Positions 7,755-16,203 of a stretch of DNA of 64,000 nucleotides are shown piece by piece. A program made the position numbers and the translations under genes. This DNA is from Rikenellaceae bacterium (GTDB lineage Bacteria > Bacteroidota > Bacteroidia > Bacteroidales > Rikenellaceae), in the NCBI GenBank assembly GCA_015060005.1, contig SUZI01000002.1, positions 124,001-188,000 on the forward strand. The letters run 5' to 3'. The notes under the pieces are model-generated. The model made no database searches. It was given only the letters and a program-made list of their open reading frames with translations, and had not been told where the DNA came from. Positions within the stretch are counted from its first letter, which is position 1. Every line of letters starts with the position of its first letter.

Positions 7755-7848
7755 TTAATATATCACATCTGTGCCAAAAATCTCTTACCCATAGGGTAAC
7801 ATTGGCTATCGCGACGCTACCTGAGCACTATCTTGCCGTCCGATAGGC
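7755..7848. repeat. 94-bp direct repeat, right copy (native xpt 3' end)
   Basis: Partner of 6716-6809. It spans the last 11 codons of xpt and its 3' flank. Confidence 0.85.
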
Positions 7849-8383
7849 TTTCGACGATGGCGAGGCTCTCGACGTGGAGTCCCTGCTCACGCAGAATGTT
7901 TCCGCCCGTCTGAAATCCCTTCTCGATGAGAAATCCCATGCCGACACACTCTGCTCCTGCTTTGTGTATAAGCTCCAGCACGCCCATAGCCGCATTGCCA
8001 TTGGCTAAGAAGTCGTCTATGAAGAGCACCCGTTCGCCGGCACGCAGATAGTCGCCCGACACGCAGATGTCGTAGTCGCGGTTCTTGGTGAATGAGAATA
8101 CTTTTGTCGTGAGCATACCCTCCATCGTTGAGGGCTTATTTTTCTTGGCGAAGACCACAGGCAGCTGCATACGGCAGCCCACCATTATCGCTGGGGCTAT
8201 GCCACTTGCCTCGACGGTGAGTATCTTGGTTGGTCGCTCTGCTGCGAAGCGGCGTGCCAACTCCTCTGCCATAGCCTCCATCAGCTGTGGGTCCATCTGG
8301 TGGTTGATGAAGTTATCCACCTTGAGTATCCCCTCGCCTACGCAGCGACCATCGCTCAAAATCCTATCTTTTAATCTCTGCAT
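7817..8383 (-). CDS. xpt: Xanthine phosphoribosyltransferase
   Basis: This purine salvage enzyme converts xanthine and PRPP to XMP. The 188-residue protein matches the Xpt family in length and motifs: N-terminal [29 protein letters not shown], base-recognition stretch VEASGIAPA, and the PRPP-binding loop [14 protein letters not shown]. It lies 59 bases downstream of aspA on the same strand, separated by a hairpin, so it may be a read-through partner of aspA. I found no purine riboswitch in front of it, unlike the Firmicutes gene. Its 3' end is duplicated at 6716-6809. Confidence 0.94.
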   Translation of the reverse strand: MQRLKDRILSDGRCVGEGILKVDNFINHQMDPQLMEAMAEELARRFAAERPTKILTVEASGIAPAIMVGCRMQLPVVFAKKNKPSTMEGMLTTKVFSFTKNRDYDICVSGDYLRAGERVLFIDDFLANGNAAMGVLELIHKAGAECVGMGFLIEKGFQTGGNILREQGLHVESLAIVESLSDGKIVLR

Positions 8384-8398
8384 ACTACTTTATAAGAA

Positions 8399-8430
8399 GA
8401 GCACAGACATCCGAGAGAGTGCCTGTGCTC
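8399..8430 (-). terminator. Hairpin between aspA and xpt
   Basis: GAGCACAG at 8399-8406 pairs with CTGTGCTC at 8423-8430 around a 16-base loop. On the minus strand it is followed by TTCTT only, so it may be a weak terminator or a processing site. Confidence 0.5.
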
Positions 8431-8442
8431 ACTGTTTGTTCA

Positions 8443-9867
8443 TTATCTGCGTGGCTTGATATCGAGTTTCACGGGGCGAATCATATTCTCTGGCGAGAGT
8501 ATTGTGTCGAGCTCCTCCTTTGTCAGCACGCCGTGCTGGAGCACTAAGTCGTAAACGCTGCCACCCGTCTCGAGAGCCTCCTTGGCTATCTTTGTCGAGT
8601 TCTTGTAGCCGATTATTGGGTTTAGGGCTGTAACGATACCTATGCTGTTACGCACATAACCCTGGCATACATCCTCGTTAGCCTTGATGCCCTCGACGCA
8701 GTTTATGCGGAGTGTGTCGAAGCCATTCATCATAATCTCTGCCGACTCGAAGCAGCACTGTGCCATCACAGGCTCCATAGCGTTGAGCTCCATCTGTGCA
8801 GCCTCCGCCGACATAGCTACGCATACGTCGTTACCTATAACCTTATATGCCACCTGGTTCATCACCTCGGGTATCACAGGGTTCACCTTGCCCGGCATAA
8901 TAGATGAGCCTGGCTGACGTGCTGGCAGGTCGAACTCGTGCAGACCGCAGCGTGGGCCCGATGCCAGCAGACGCAGGTCGTTACATATCTTGTTCATCTT
9001 CACAGCTATACGACGCAACGCCTGTGAATATCCGAGCATCGATGTGGTGTCCGACGTAGCTGCCACGAGGTCGTGTGCGAGCTTCACATCCCATCCCGTT
9101 ACCTCACGCAGTGCGGCGATGCACTTCTCGGCATACTCGGGCTCCGAGCATATACCTGTGCCGATAGCTGTCGCACCCATATTCACTGTCAGGAGCTCCT
9201 CGGCAGCGAACTCTATGTTACGACACTCATCCTTCAGAATGTTGGCATAGGCACCAAATGTCTGACCGAGGGTCATAGGCACAGCATCCTCGAGCTGTGT
9301 ACGTCCCATCTTCAGTATGTGTGCAAACTCCTTTGCTTTAGCCTCGAACGCAGCTATGAGGGCTTTGAAGTGCTCCATAAAGCGGAGGTGTGTAGCATAC
9401 AGACCGAGGTGGATGGCTGTTGGATATGCGTCGTTTGTCGACTGTGAGCAGTTCACGTGGTCGTTAGGCGAGAGGTATTGATACTCGCCCGCCTCGTGGC
9501 CCATAATCTGCAATCCGCGGTTTGCTATCACCTCGTTGGCGTTCATATTTGTTGTAGTGCCGGCACCGCCCTGAATCATATCTACAGGGAATTGGTCGTG
9601 GTGCTCACCGTGAAGAATCTCTAAGCAAGCCTGCGAGATGCCCTTGAACTGCTCGTCTGTCAGGAGCCCGAGCTGGTGGTTAGCCTCGGCGGCTGCCAGC
9701 TTTGTCATAGCCAGACCGTTGATGAATAGTGGGTAGTGGCTCAGTCGGAAGTGGCTGATAGGGAAGTTCTCGATACCTCGCAATGTCTGTACGCCGTACA
9801 ACTTGTCGGCAGGAATCTCCAGCTGACCTATGAGGTCGCTCTCGATACGTGTTTTCTTGTCGCTCAT
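8443..9867 (-). CDS. aspA: Aspartate ammonia-lyase
   Basis: This enzyme converts L-aspartate to fumarate and ammonia, feeding fumarate respiration in anaerobes. The 474-residue protein is of normal length for the fumarase/aspartase superfamily and carries the signature GSSIMPGKVNPVIPE (near residue 320) with its flexible catalytic Ser loop, plus the superfamily segments GTTTNMNANEVIANRG and SPNDHVNCSQSTND. The aspartase, not fumarase, assignment rests on the N-terminus RIESDLIGQLEIPADKLYGVQTLR. Promoter at 9946-9977 on the minus strand gives a leader of about 75 bases; xpt follows. Confidence 0.95.
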   Translation of the reverse strand: MSDKKTRIESDLIGQLEIPADKLYGVQTLRGIENFPISHFRLSHYPLFINGLAMTKLAAAEANHQLGLLTDEQFKGISQACLEILHGEHHDQFPVDMIQGGAGTTTNMNANEVIANRGLQIMGHEAGEYQYLSPNDHVNCSQSTNDAYPTAIHLGLYATHLRFMEHFKALIAAFEAKAKEFAHILKMGRTQLEDAVPMTLGQTFGAYANILKDECRNIEFAAEELLTVNMGATAIGTGICSEPEYAEKCIAALREVTGWDVKLAHDLVAATSDTTSMLGYSQALRRIAVKMNKICNDLRLLASGPRCGLHEFDLPARQPGSSIMPGKVNPVIPEVMNQVAYKVIGNDVCVAMSAEAAQMELNAMEPVMAQCCFESAEIMMNGFDTLRINCVEGIKANEDVCQGYVRNSIGIVTALNPIIGYKNSTKIAKEALETGGSVYDLVLQHGVLTKEELDTILSPENMIRPVKLDIKPRR

Positions 9868-9945
9868 ATTATTGTGAATGTTTTGTTATTGGTCCGAAAG
9901 AAAAATACTCTGTTCTATAAAGGTTTTTCTCTAAAAGAGCACCCA

Positions 9946-9977
9946 TAAAGGTATAGCTTTTTTTGCGAAATACAAAA
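9946..9977 (-). promoter_or_regulatory. Promoter of aspA
   Basis: On the minus strand TTTTG (9977-9973), 19 bases, TACCTTTA (9953-9946). The last base departs from the consensus. It overlaps the divergent tRNA promoter on the plus strand, so the two may compete. Confidence 0.5.
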
Positions 9978-9992
9978 TTTGTTATATCTTTG
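9961..9992 (+). promoter_or_regulatory. Promoter of the tRNA-CAU gene
   Basis: TTTTG at 9961-9965, 19 bases, TATCTTTG at 9985-9992; a textbook Bacteroidetes promoter 32 bases before the tRNA. Confidence 0.7.
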
Positions 9993-10024
9993 CACCACTT
10001 AAACCCTCGAAAGGGTTGCGGTAA

Positions 10025-10098
10025 GGACCCATAGCTCAGTTGGTCAGAGCAGCGGACTCATAATCCGAAGGTCGTGGGATCATGCCCCTCTGGGTCCA
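10025..10098 (+). tRNA. tRNA with CAT anticodon (elongator Met or Ile-lysidine), unusual T arm
   Basis: The acceptor stem GGACCCA/TGGGTCC is fully paired, so it is not the initiator. Anticodon loop CTCATAA gives CAT. The T loop reads ATCATGC instead of TTCRANN, which swaps the conserved T54-A58 pair to A54-T58. The T stem GTGGG/CCCTC has a T-T mismatch, and the anticodon stem GCGGA/TCCGA has a G-A pair at its top. CCA is not encoded. A promoter and a terminator flank it, so it is expressed as a unit. Met against Ile cannot be decided by eye. Confidence 0.88.
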
Positions 10099-10100
10099 CA

Positions 10101-10137
10101 AAAAAGCGGTTACGATTGATTCGTAGCCGCTTTTTCT
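10101..10137 (+). terminator. Terminator of the tRNA-CAU gene
   Basis: AAAAAGCGG and TACGA at 10101-10115 pair with TCGTA and CCGCTTTTT at 10121-10135. The stem is long, with a T tail. The A tract on the other side would let it also serve the convergent hemolysin-III gene. Confidence 0.9.
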
Positions 10138-10194
10138 TATCTCTTCATCTTCTGTTTGTCGTCTATCGCTCCGAGAATTTCTTCCCTTGCCACC

Positions 10195-10836
10195 CTACAA
10201 AAACCACATAATAGCGACATAGTGGCAAGCGGCGGCGGCATCGATCAGAAGGTGCCACACCATATGGTGGTACTTGAAGCCCTTCATAGCGTAGAATACA
10301 GCACCCACTGTGTAGCACACCCCACCCGAGGCTATGAGTATGATGAACGTCAGCGAGGCGTTGCTCAGGAATATGGGGAAGAAGAATACCACCGTCCACC
10401 CCATAACTAAATATATCGTAAGGCTCAGTGCTGGTATCGACCGTGAGGATAGCGACTTGTAGAGCACGCCGAAGATGACCATAGCCCACTGCAGTGCCAC
10501 GATGACTATACCTTGCCAGCCACCTATCGTGGTCAGTGCTACGGGGGTGTATGTGCCCGCTATGGCTACATATATAAATATATGGTCTAAGATTTGAAAC
10601 ACCTGCTTATGTTTCGACGCAGGCGACATAGAGTGGTAGAGTGTCGATGCTAAGAACATCAGAAATATGCTCACTCCAAATATACTCACTCCCACAGCGG
10701 CTGTCAGGCTTCCCGTGCGTGCGAAGCTATAAATCGCTGCCACCGGTAACGCTAACAACGTAATCGCACTCATAGCACCGTGCGACACCGCATTTCCTAC
10801 CTCCTCTCCAAAGGATGATATATACCTTTTTGACAT
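10195..10836 (-). CDS. Hemolysin III / PAQR-family membrane protein
   Basis: The 213-residue protein has about seven predicted membrane helices and the conserved His-containing family motifs: EEVGNAVSHGAMSA at the N-terminus, STLYHSM near residue 65 and WHLLIDAAAACHYVAIMWFL at the C-terminus. These residues form the zinc-like site of PAQR and alkaline-ceramidase relatives. The bacterial YqfA/HlyIII proteins have no agreed role; the hemolysin name is historical. Length is normal. It converges with the tRNA-CAU gene. Confidence 0.92.
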   Translation of the reverse strand: MSKRYISSFGEEVGNAVSHGAMSAITLLALPVAAIYSFARTGSLTAAVGVSIFGVSIFLMFLASTLYHSMSPASKHKQVFQILDHIFIYVAIAGTYTPVALTTIGGWQGIVIVALQWAMVIFGVLYKSLSSRSIPALSLTIYLVMGWTVVFFFPIFLSNASLTFIILIASGGVCYTVGAVFYAMKGFKYHHMVWHLLIDAAAACHYVAIMWFL

Positions 10837-10875
10837 CTTTTTTTTCTTGGTTAACTCTTGGTTCTAATCGCTGTA

Positions 10876-10999
10876 GAAATCCGTTTTGGCTGATTGCTAC
10901 TGCGTTGTTCTTGTCCTGCAACTTCCTCATTTACGTCGAGTAAACTGCGGGCTCGTCAGTCTGCGAAAGCCTGGCATTTACCTACCCAAAACGAATTTC
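10876..10999. repeat. Long imperfect palindrome, intergenic element copy A
   Basis: GAAATCCGTTTTGG at the left end is mirrored by CCAAAACGAATTTC at the right end, with a palindromic core CTCATTTACG-TCGA-GTAAACTGCGG at 10926-10950. The middle of the stem pairs less well than in the copies at 24403-24521 and 62544-62667. No protein is encoded. Confidence 0.65.
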
Positions 11000-11044
11000 G
11001 GGTTGAGGGAGGTTTTTACTTTTCCGTGCTGATTATATATATCA

Positions 11045-11088
11045 CGTCATTCCCCGACTAACCATAGGTTAGGCGATGGGAATCTACC
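11045..11088. repeat. CGTCATTCCCCGA interspersed repeat
   Basis: CGTCATTCCCCGACTAACC, then GGTTAGGCGATGGGAATCTACC. The halves ATTCCC...GGGAAT and CTAACC...GGTTAG pair into a small hairpin. Other members are at 54106, 60753-60940 and 62688-62777. Confidence 0.75.
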
Positions 11089-11215
11089 GCTTACAAACTA
11101 AAAACTGAAAGGTGAAAACTAAAATCTAATTTTGAACTTCTTCAGCCGTAGACTTTAGTCTCCTTTAGTTTCCCTAAACTCCCTAACTTCCCTAACTTCC
11201 CTAAAAATCAATTAC
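11089..11215. repeat. A-rich block and CCCTAACTT-type short array
   Basis: CTGAAAGGTGAAAACTAAAA, TTTTGAAC, then repeated short units around CCTTTAGT and CCCTAACTTCC up to the stop of the ABC exporter gene. Same module order as in the other composite elements. Nothing else is seen between 10837 and 11219. Confidence 0.6.
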
Positions 11216-11219
11216 TCAT

Positions 11220-13064
11220 TTACGCTAACGACTGCATCTCGATAAGTTTGGCGTAGATGCCACCCTTTGCCAACAGCTCGGCGTGGGTGCCCTGCTCGGC
11301 TATGCGGCCCTCATCTATCACGATGATATGGTCGGCATTGTGTATCGTCGAGAGGCGGTGGGCAATGACTACCGATGTGCGACCGTCGAGCAGCGAGGTG
11401 AGAGCCTCCTGCACTAACTTCTCGCTCTCGGTGTCGAGTGCCGACGTAGCCTCATCGAGGATAAGTATCTCGGGGTTCTTCAGCACAGCACGTGCTATGC
11501 TCAGTCGCTGACGCTGACCACCCGAGAGCTTCATACCTCTGTCGCCGATATTGGTGTCGTAGCCATTCTCGGTCTCAAGGATGAAGTCGTGGGCATTGGC
11601 AACCTTCGCAGCCGCTATAATCTGCTCCTCGGTGGCGTTCTCGCGTCCCATAGCTATGTTGTTGCGTATGGTGTCGTTGAAGAGTATAGTATCCTGCGAC
11701 ACGATACCCATATGGGCACGTATGCTCTCCTGCGAGTAATCCTTCAGCGGCACGCCATCGACATAGAGACATCCTGCCGCAGGGTCATAGAAGCGAGGTA
11801 TGAGCTCGCTGAGTGTCGACTTACCGCCACCCGAAGGTCCTACCAGAGCTATGGTCTCGCCCTTCTTGACCTCGAACGACACGTTGTGCAGCACCTCACG
11901 CTGACCGTCATACGAGAACGACACGTCGCGGAACTCTATCTTGTCGCTGAACGAAGCCAGGTCCTTTGCCTCGGGCTTATCCTCCACCTCGCTCTTGGCG
12001 TCGATGATAGAGAATATACGCTCGCCGGCGGCTATACCCTGGTTGATGTTAGCAAATTGGTCGATGAACGAACGCAGAGGGCGTGTGAGCTGCGAGAAGG
12101 CAGCTATGTAAGCCACGAAGCCTGCTGCCGAGAGAGCCTCGCTCTGCACCAGCGAGCCACCGAAGACCAGCACGATAGAGATGGCTGTGATACCCAGAAA
12201 CTCGCTCATAGGCGACGCTAACTGCTGCTTGCGAGCCATCGAGAGCAGGATGTTCGACATATCGGCATTTATCGTGTGGAACTTGGTCTTGATGTAATCT
12301 AAAGCGTTGTAGCTCTTTATAGCCTTCACTCCCGAGAGCGACTCCTCCATCACGCTGACCATCTCGCCCATACGCTCCTGTCCCTTCTGTGCAGGATGAC
12401 GCAGACGCTTGACAATCTGACCTATGAGCAGTCCCACCACAGGCAGGTAGAGGATAGAGAATACCGTCAGCTCCCACGATATGTTGACCATCATAATGAC
12501 ATAGCCGATGATGAGGAAAGGCTCGCGGAATGCCACCTGCAAGGTGTTGGTTATGCAGAACTGCACGACCATCACGTCGGATGTTATCTTCGACATAATA
12601 TCGCCCTTACGCTGGTCGCTGAAGTAACCCACGTGCATACCCATCGTGCGGTTGAACATATCGTCTCGCATCTTCTGCAGGGTGCGTGTACGCAGCGTCT
12701 CGACAGTCATCGAGCCCAAGTAGCGGAACAGGTTCGAAAGCATATTCGATGCTATGAGCACCGCCGAGAGCAATCCCAGCAGATATGTTATCTTATACTC
12801 TGTACCGAACAGGTGGGTGTAGACGAAGTTGATAGCCTCGTTGAGACACTCTGTGGTGAGCGAGATAGATGGGAAGTCGTACGTAGGCACGAAGACATAG
12901 CCCTCGGAGAAGAGTGTGCTCACGATAGGGATAATCATCGTGTAGGTGAAGGTGTTAAAGACAGCGTGCAGCAACGAATAAAAGAAGTAGGGCACGGTGT
13001 AGCGGCTCAGGGGCTTGGCGAAGCCCAAAAGACGCATATAAGTCTTCATCATCGACTGTTTCAT
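11220..13064 (-). CDS. MsbA-like ABC exporter (fused permease and ATPase)
   Basis: A half-transporter of 614 residues: a six-helix exporter membrane domain (about residues 20-320) and a C-terminal ATPase. Visible ATPase motifs are Walker A GPSGGGKSTLS, signature LSGGQRQRLSIARA, Walker B ILILDEATSALD and the switch His in VVIAHRLSTI. It would work as a homodimer. Lipid A core or another lipid is the usual cargo for this subfamily, but cargo cannot be read from the sequence. It is followed downstream (minus strand) by a composite repeat, and preceded by the DHH phosphoesterase gene with 25 bases between them, so the two are probably co-transcribed. Confidence 0.93.
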   Translation of the reverse strand: MKQSMMKTYMRLLGFAKPLSRYTVPYFFYSLLHAVFNTFTYTMIIPIVSTLFSEGYVFVPTYDFPSISLTTECLNEAINFVYTHLFGTEYKITYLLGLLSAVLIASNMLSNLFRYLGSMTVETLRTRTLQKMRDDMFNRTMGMHVGYFSDQRKGDIMSKITSDVMVVQFCITNTLQVAFREPFLIIGYVIMMVNISWELTVFSILYLPVVGLLIGQIVKRLRHPAQKGQERMGEMVSVMEESLSGVKAIKSYNALDYIKTKFHTINADMSNILLSMARKQQLASPMSEFLGITAISIVLVFGGSLVQSEALSAAGFVAYIAAFSQLTRPLRSFIDQFANINQGIAAGERIFSIIDAKSEVEDKPEAKDLASFSDKIEFRDVSFSYDGQREVLHNVSFEVKKGETIALVGPSGGGKSTLSELIPRFYDPAAGCLYVDGVPLKDYSQESIRAHMGIVSQDTILFNDTIRNNIAMGRENATEEQIIAAAKVANAHDFILETENGYDTNIGDRGMKLSGGQRQRLSIARAVLKNPEILILDEATSALDTESEKLVQEALTSLLDGRTSVVIAHRLSTIHNADHIIVIDEGRIAEQGTHAELLAKGGIYAKLIEMQSLA

Positions 13065-13089
13065 TGTTGGGTGTTGTTGGGTTTAGTTG

Positions 13090-14115
13090 TTACAAAAGAC
13101 CTTCTGCGGCAAACTCCTCTACCGACTTCTCAAAATGCTTAATGGTCTCCGCCATCGAAACGAATGACTTACCTCCGGCAGCATTCTTATGACCTCCACC
13201 GCCAAAGTAACGCTGTGCAAAGAGGTTCACGTCGACTCTGCCACGCGAGCGGAGCGACACTCTGATGAAGTCGTGATGCTCGGTGAATATAGCCGACATA
13301 CGCATCTTCTTTATCGTGAGCGGGTAGTTGACGAAGCCCTCGTTGTCGCCCTGCTGGAACCAGAAACGACGCATCTCCTCCTCGGTGAGCGAGAGGTGGG
13401 CTACGGTGCCCTTGCGGAGTAGCTTCATCTTGCGGTTTATCACATAGCCGAACAGGCGTGCACGGCCCTCGGTGAAGGAGTTGTATACGTTGTTGTAGAG
13501 GCGTGGTATGTCTATACCTGTCTCGGCGAGGTTAGCCACAGAGCGGAACAGGTGGGGTGTGAGTGTCGAGAATGAGAAGTTACCCGTGTCGGTCATCATA
13601 CCTACGTAGAGAGCCTCCGCCTGATAGCGAGTTATGCTCTCCACGCCCCACAGCTGCTCTATGAGGCAGTATACTAAGTAGGATGTGCTCGATGCCTCGG
13701 GATAGGAGAACATCACATCGAACGTCTCCGAGGGGTTGAGGTGGTGGTCTACGAGCACTCGCTTAGCCGAGGTGTTGGCTGCCACCACGTCGCCGAGTGA
13801 GTCCAATCGTGAGAGGGTGTGGAAGTCGAGGCAGAATATGACATCAGCCTCGCCAAGTATCTTCTCGGCACGCTCTGCCTCATCGCGATAGATGATGACA
13901 TCCTTCACCTCTGGTATCCACTCCAAGTAGTAGGGAAAGGCGTTGGGGACTATCGCCTCGACGTGGTGTCCTAAGCGACGCAGAGCCATCTTCCACGCTA
14001 TCGACGAGCCCAAGGCATCGCCATCGGGGTTGGAGTGCGAGAGCACAGCCACCCGCAGACCTTCGCCCGAGATAATCTCTCTCAAAGCCTCTATATTCTT
14101 CTCCGACAAATTCAT
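13090..14115 (-). CDS. DHH-family phosphoesterase, NrnA-like
   Basis: The 341-residue protein has the DHH motifs in order: VLSHSNPDGDALGSS (motif I, metal-binding Asp residues), DVIFCLDFH (motif II), VLVDHHLNP (motif III, the DHH itself), DTGNFSFS (motif IV) and the DHHA1 substrate motif GGGGHKNAAGG near the C-terminus. NrnA-type enzymes degrade short RNA oligomers or 3'-phosphoadenosine phosphate, and related ones cleave cyclic dinucleotides. This member lacks membrane segments and a DGGDEF-like domain, so it is the soluble NrnA form. Substrate preference is inferred from family only. Confidence 0.92.
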   Translation of the reverse strand: MNLSEKNIEALREIISGEGLRVAVLSHSNPDGDALGSSIAWKMALRRLGHHVEAIVPNAFPYYLEWIPEVKDVIIYRDEAERAEKILGEADVIFCLDFHTLSRLDSLGDVVAANTSAKRVLVDHHLNPSETFDVMFSYPEASSTSYLVYCLIEQLWGVESITRYQAEALYVGMMTDTGNFSFSTLTPHLFRSVANLAETGIDIPRLYNNVYNSFTEGRARLFGYVINRKMKLLRKGTVAHLSLTEEEMRRFWFQQGDNEGFVNYPLTIKKMRMSAIFTEHHDFIRVSLRSRGRVDVNLFAQRYFGGGGHKNAAGGKSFVSMAETIKHFEKSVEEFAAEGLL

Positions 14116-14182
14116 CCTTATAACACTTTTAGACCTTTTTCTATCTCAAAAGGGCACATACCCTCTATTTTTACGCCAAAAT

Positions 14183-14205
14183 CCGCAGGAGGGTTGCTCC
14201 TGCGG
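14183..14205 (-). terminator. Terminator of the S41 peptidase gene
   Basis: On the minus strand CCGCAGGAG, loop CAACC, CTCCTGCGG, then ATTTTGG; nine perfect pairs. Confidence 0.8.
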
Positions 14206-14225
14206 ACAAGGTTTGTTCTTTCGAA

Positions 14226-16139
14226 TTAGTTGTTGTGCTTCTCGCGGTTAGCCTCTAAAGCCTCCTTATCGATGTACATACTACGCATATCCTTCTGCTT
14301 GTCGATGATAGGCTCCATAATCTGCACATTGCGTACCGAGCCACCTCGTGTCGAGCTTATAGTACCACCGTTGTTGTTACCCATCGAGTTCAGACCGAAG
14401 ATATCGTCAGTCTTGGCACTCTTGCCAATCATATCGGCAAGTGCTGCCTGGAGTGCTGGGTTGTAGTAGAAGTTATCCCAATCATCCAGTGGCAATGGGA
14501 AGTAGTAGAATACTATATCCTTCTTCTTAGGGTTGCTCTGCAGGTCTGCCTCGTTGTAGAATGTCTTGATGTTCAAGTCCGAAGCGATACCGTCGGCATA
14601 GTCGTTCCAGCCCTTGGCGTTGAAGATACGGAAGGTGATAGGTGCGAAGTAGTACCAGCCGTTACCAATCTTGAGTGTCTCGGTATCCATACCGCAGTTC
14701 TTACCACGTGTGAACTCCTCGCCGACAACCACTACGTCGATATCCAGACCATCAAGACCTGCTATGGTAGCCTCCGATGCCGAGGCGGTCATACCTGTTG
14801 TGAGGATATATACCTTCTGCAAGCCTAAGTGTGGCAACTGAATTGCCGGTGTGTCGTCTGTCTGGCTCTCGATATACATATCTATATCGCCATTAACGGC
14901 GTTATTCTCGTGGTGACGCATATCGCCGTAGAATGTACCTACGAATGACTCGTTGACAATCATCGAAGCCAGATATACCGATGTGTTAACCTCACCACCA
15001 CCATTCGATGTAAGGTCGATAACCAGGTCGGTGATACCCTCCGTCTTGAAGAAGTTGAATGCGTCAACTAACTCCTGACGATATTCGTACTCAAATCCGA
15101 GGTATGCTAAATAGCCAATCTTCTTGCTGCTGAACTCCGAGTAGTTGCTCAAGTCGAGCACAACAGCCTTAGCCACAGGGTTTGGCTTATAGCTACCCGG
15201 AGCGATAGTCTCTGTAACCGACTTATCCGAGAAGGCACCCTCCCACTTGAACATCACGCTACGTGGGTTGCCATACATAATCTCATACCATACGTCAGCA
15301 TAGTTGCTCTGGGTAATCTCGGCGTTGTTGAAGTGTGTAATCCACGCACCACGCTTCATACCTGCCTTGTCGGCTGGTGAGCCGGCATAGACGTGGTTTA
15401 CAGGCAGAGCCACAGCACCGCCACCCATACCGATAGGGTAAGATGAGAGCACGATACCCCAACCATTCTCCGATGCTCCGGCACGTGTCGAAGCATAAGG
15501 CGACTGTGTGCCGAGATACTGAATGTTAGAGAAGATGTAACGTGTGCCATCTACCTCATAACCGCCATCCTCGATGTTGGTCTTCAGCGAGAGCAACGAC
15601 TTCTCCAGGAAGGCGTCATACTTGAGCGAGTAGTTGAATGTCTCACGCTTCTCGTTGTACTCGTCCATCCAGAGATACTCTTTCATAAGACGGTCGTCCA
15701 TATATGTGATTACAGGGTCCTTAGAGCCTACTGCCAACTGCTTGATAGTAGCCAGCTTTGTGGTGTTGAAGCCCTCGACGGTGATATATACCGAAGCCTC
15801 ACGTACCGAGCCTGTGCTGTTCTTGGCAACCTTCATCTTGATAGCATACGAGCCAGCCTTTGTGCCGGTAGCCTTCTCGGTAAAGGTAATCCAGTCAACA
15901 TCAACTGATGTTGTGTAGCCCGCGTCGGTCATCACCGTACGTGTAACGATATTCTCTGCGGCGTTGACCTCCTTGAGCATCTCGCCTACAATCTTCACTC
16001 CGTTCTCATATTGTGGGGTAGGCTCGCTCGTACTGTCAGAGCCACAAGATACCGCACCCACCAGGGCAAAAGCAACAACAGCGAGTGTACTTACAACTCG
16101 CTTCGCAAAACCCATTGTCGCAACATTAATTCTTCTCAT
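14226..16139 (-). CDS. Exported S41-family peptidase lipoprotein
   Basis: The 637-residue protein opens with a lipoprotein signal (AKRVVSTLAVVAFALVGAVSC, lipobox GAVSC). Next is an Ig-like, BACON-type domain (about residues 45-135, with the WITFTEK and ASVYITVEGFN strands), then a PDZ-like region (HVYAGSPADKAGMKRGAWI) and an S41 core with the TASASE nucleophile region near residue 453 and the preceding DLVIDLTSNGGGEV strand. This resembles tricorn-like/CtpA-like outer-membrane peptidases of Bacteroidetes. Start could be 16139 or the in-frame ATG at 16115. A -7 box TACATTTG lies at 16186-16179. Its substrates are unknown. Confidence 0.9.
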   Translation of the reverse strand: MRRINVATMGFAKRVVSTLAVVAFALVGAVSCGSDSTSEPTPQYENGVKIVGEMLKEVNAAENIVTRTVMTDAGYTTSVDVDWITFTEKATGTKAGSYAIKMKVAKNSTGSVREASVYITVEGFNTTKLATIKQLAVGSKDPVITYMDDRLMKEYLWMDEYNEKRETFNYSLKYDAFLEKSLLSLKTNIEDGGYEVDGTRYIFSNIQYLGTQSPYASTRAGASENGWGIVLSSYPIGMGGGAVALPVNHVYAGSPADKAGMKRGAWITHFNNAEITQSNYADVWYEIMYGNPRSVMFKWEGAFSDKSVTETIAPGSYKPNPVAKAVVLDLSNYSEFSSKKIGYLAYLGFEYEYRQELVDAFNFFKTEGITDLVIDLTSNGGGEVNTSVYLASMIVNESFVGTFYGDMRHHENNAVNGDIDMYIESQTDDTPAIQLPHLGLQKVYILTTGMTASASEATIAGLDGLDIDVVVVGEEFTRGKNCGMDTETLKIGNGWYYFAPITFRIFNAKGWNDYADGIASDLNIKTFYNEADLQSNPKKKDIVFYYFPLPLDDWDNFYYNPALQAALADMIGKSAKTDDIFGLNSMGNNNGGTISSTRGGSVRNVQIMEPIIDKQKDMRSMYIDKEALEANREKHNN

Positions 16140-16178
16140 AAGCCTAAATTATTGTGTTTTTAACATTATTCCAGATTA

Positions 16179-16186
16179 CAAATGTA
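16179..16186 (-). promoter_or_regulatory. -7 element of the S41 peptidase gene
   Basis: TACATTTG on the minus strand, 40 bases before the ATG at 16139. No matching -33 element is visible. Confidence 0.4.
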
Positions 16187-16203
16187 AATATTTTTTCCAA
16201 AAA

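Noticed and set aside
6716..7848. Insertion sequence around the GNAT gene
   Set aside because: No transposase frame and no terminal inverted repeats; only a 94-bp direct duplication.
8384..8442. Purine riboswitch in front of xpt
   Set aside because: The 59-base gap holds only a simple hairpin, with no purine-aptamer core.
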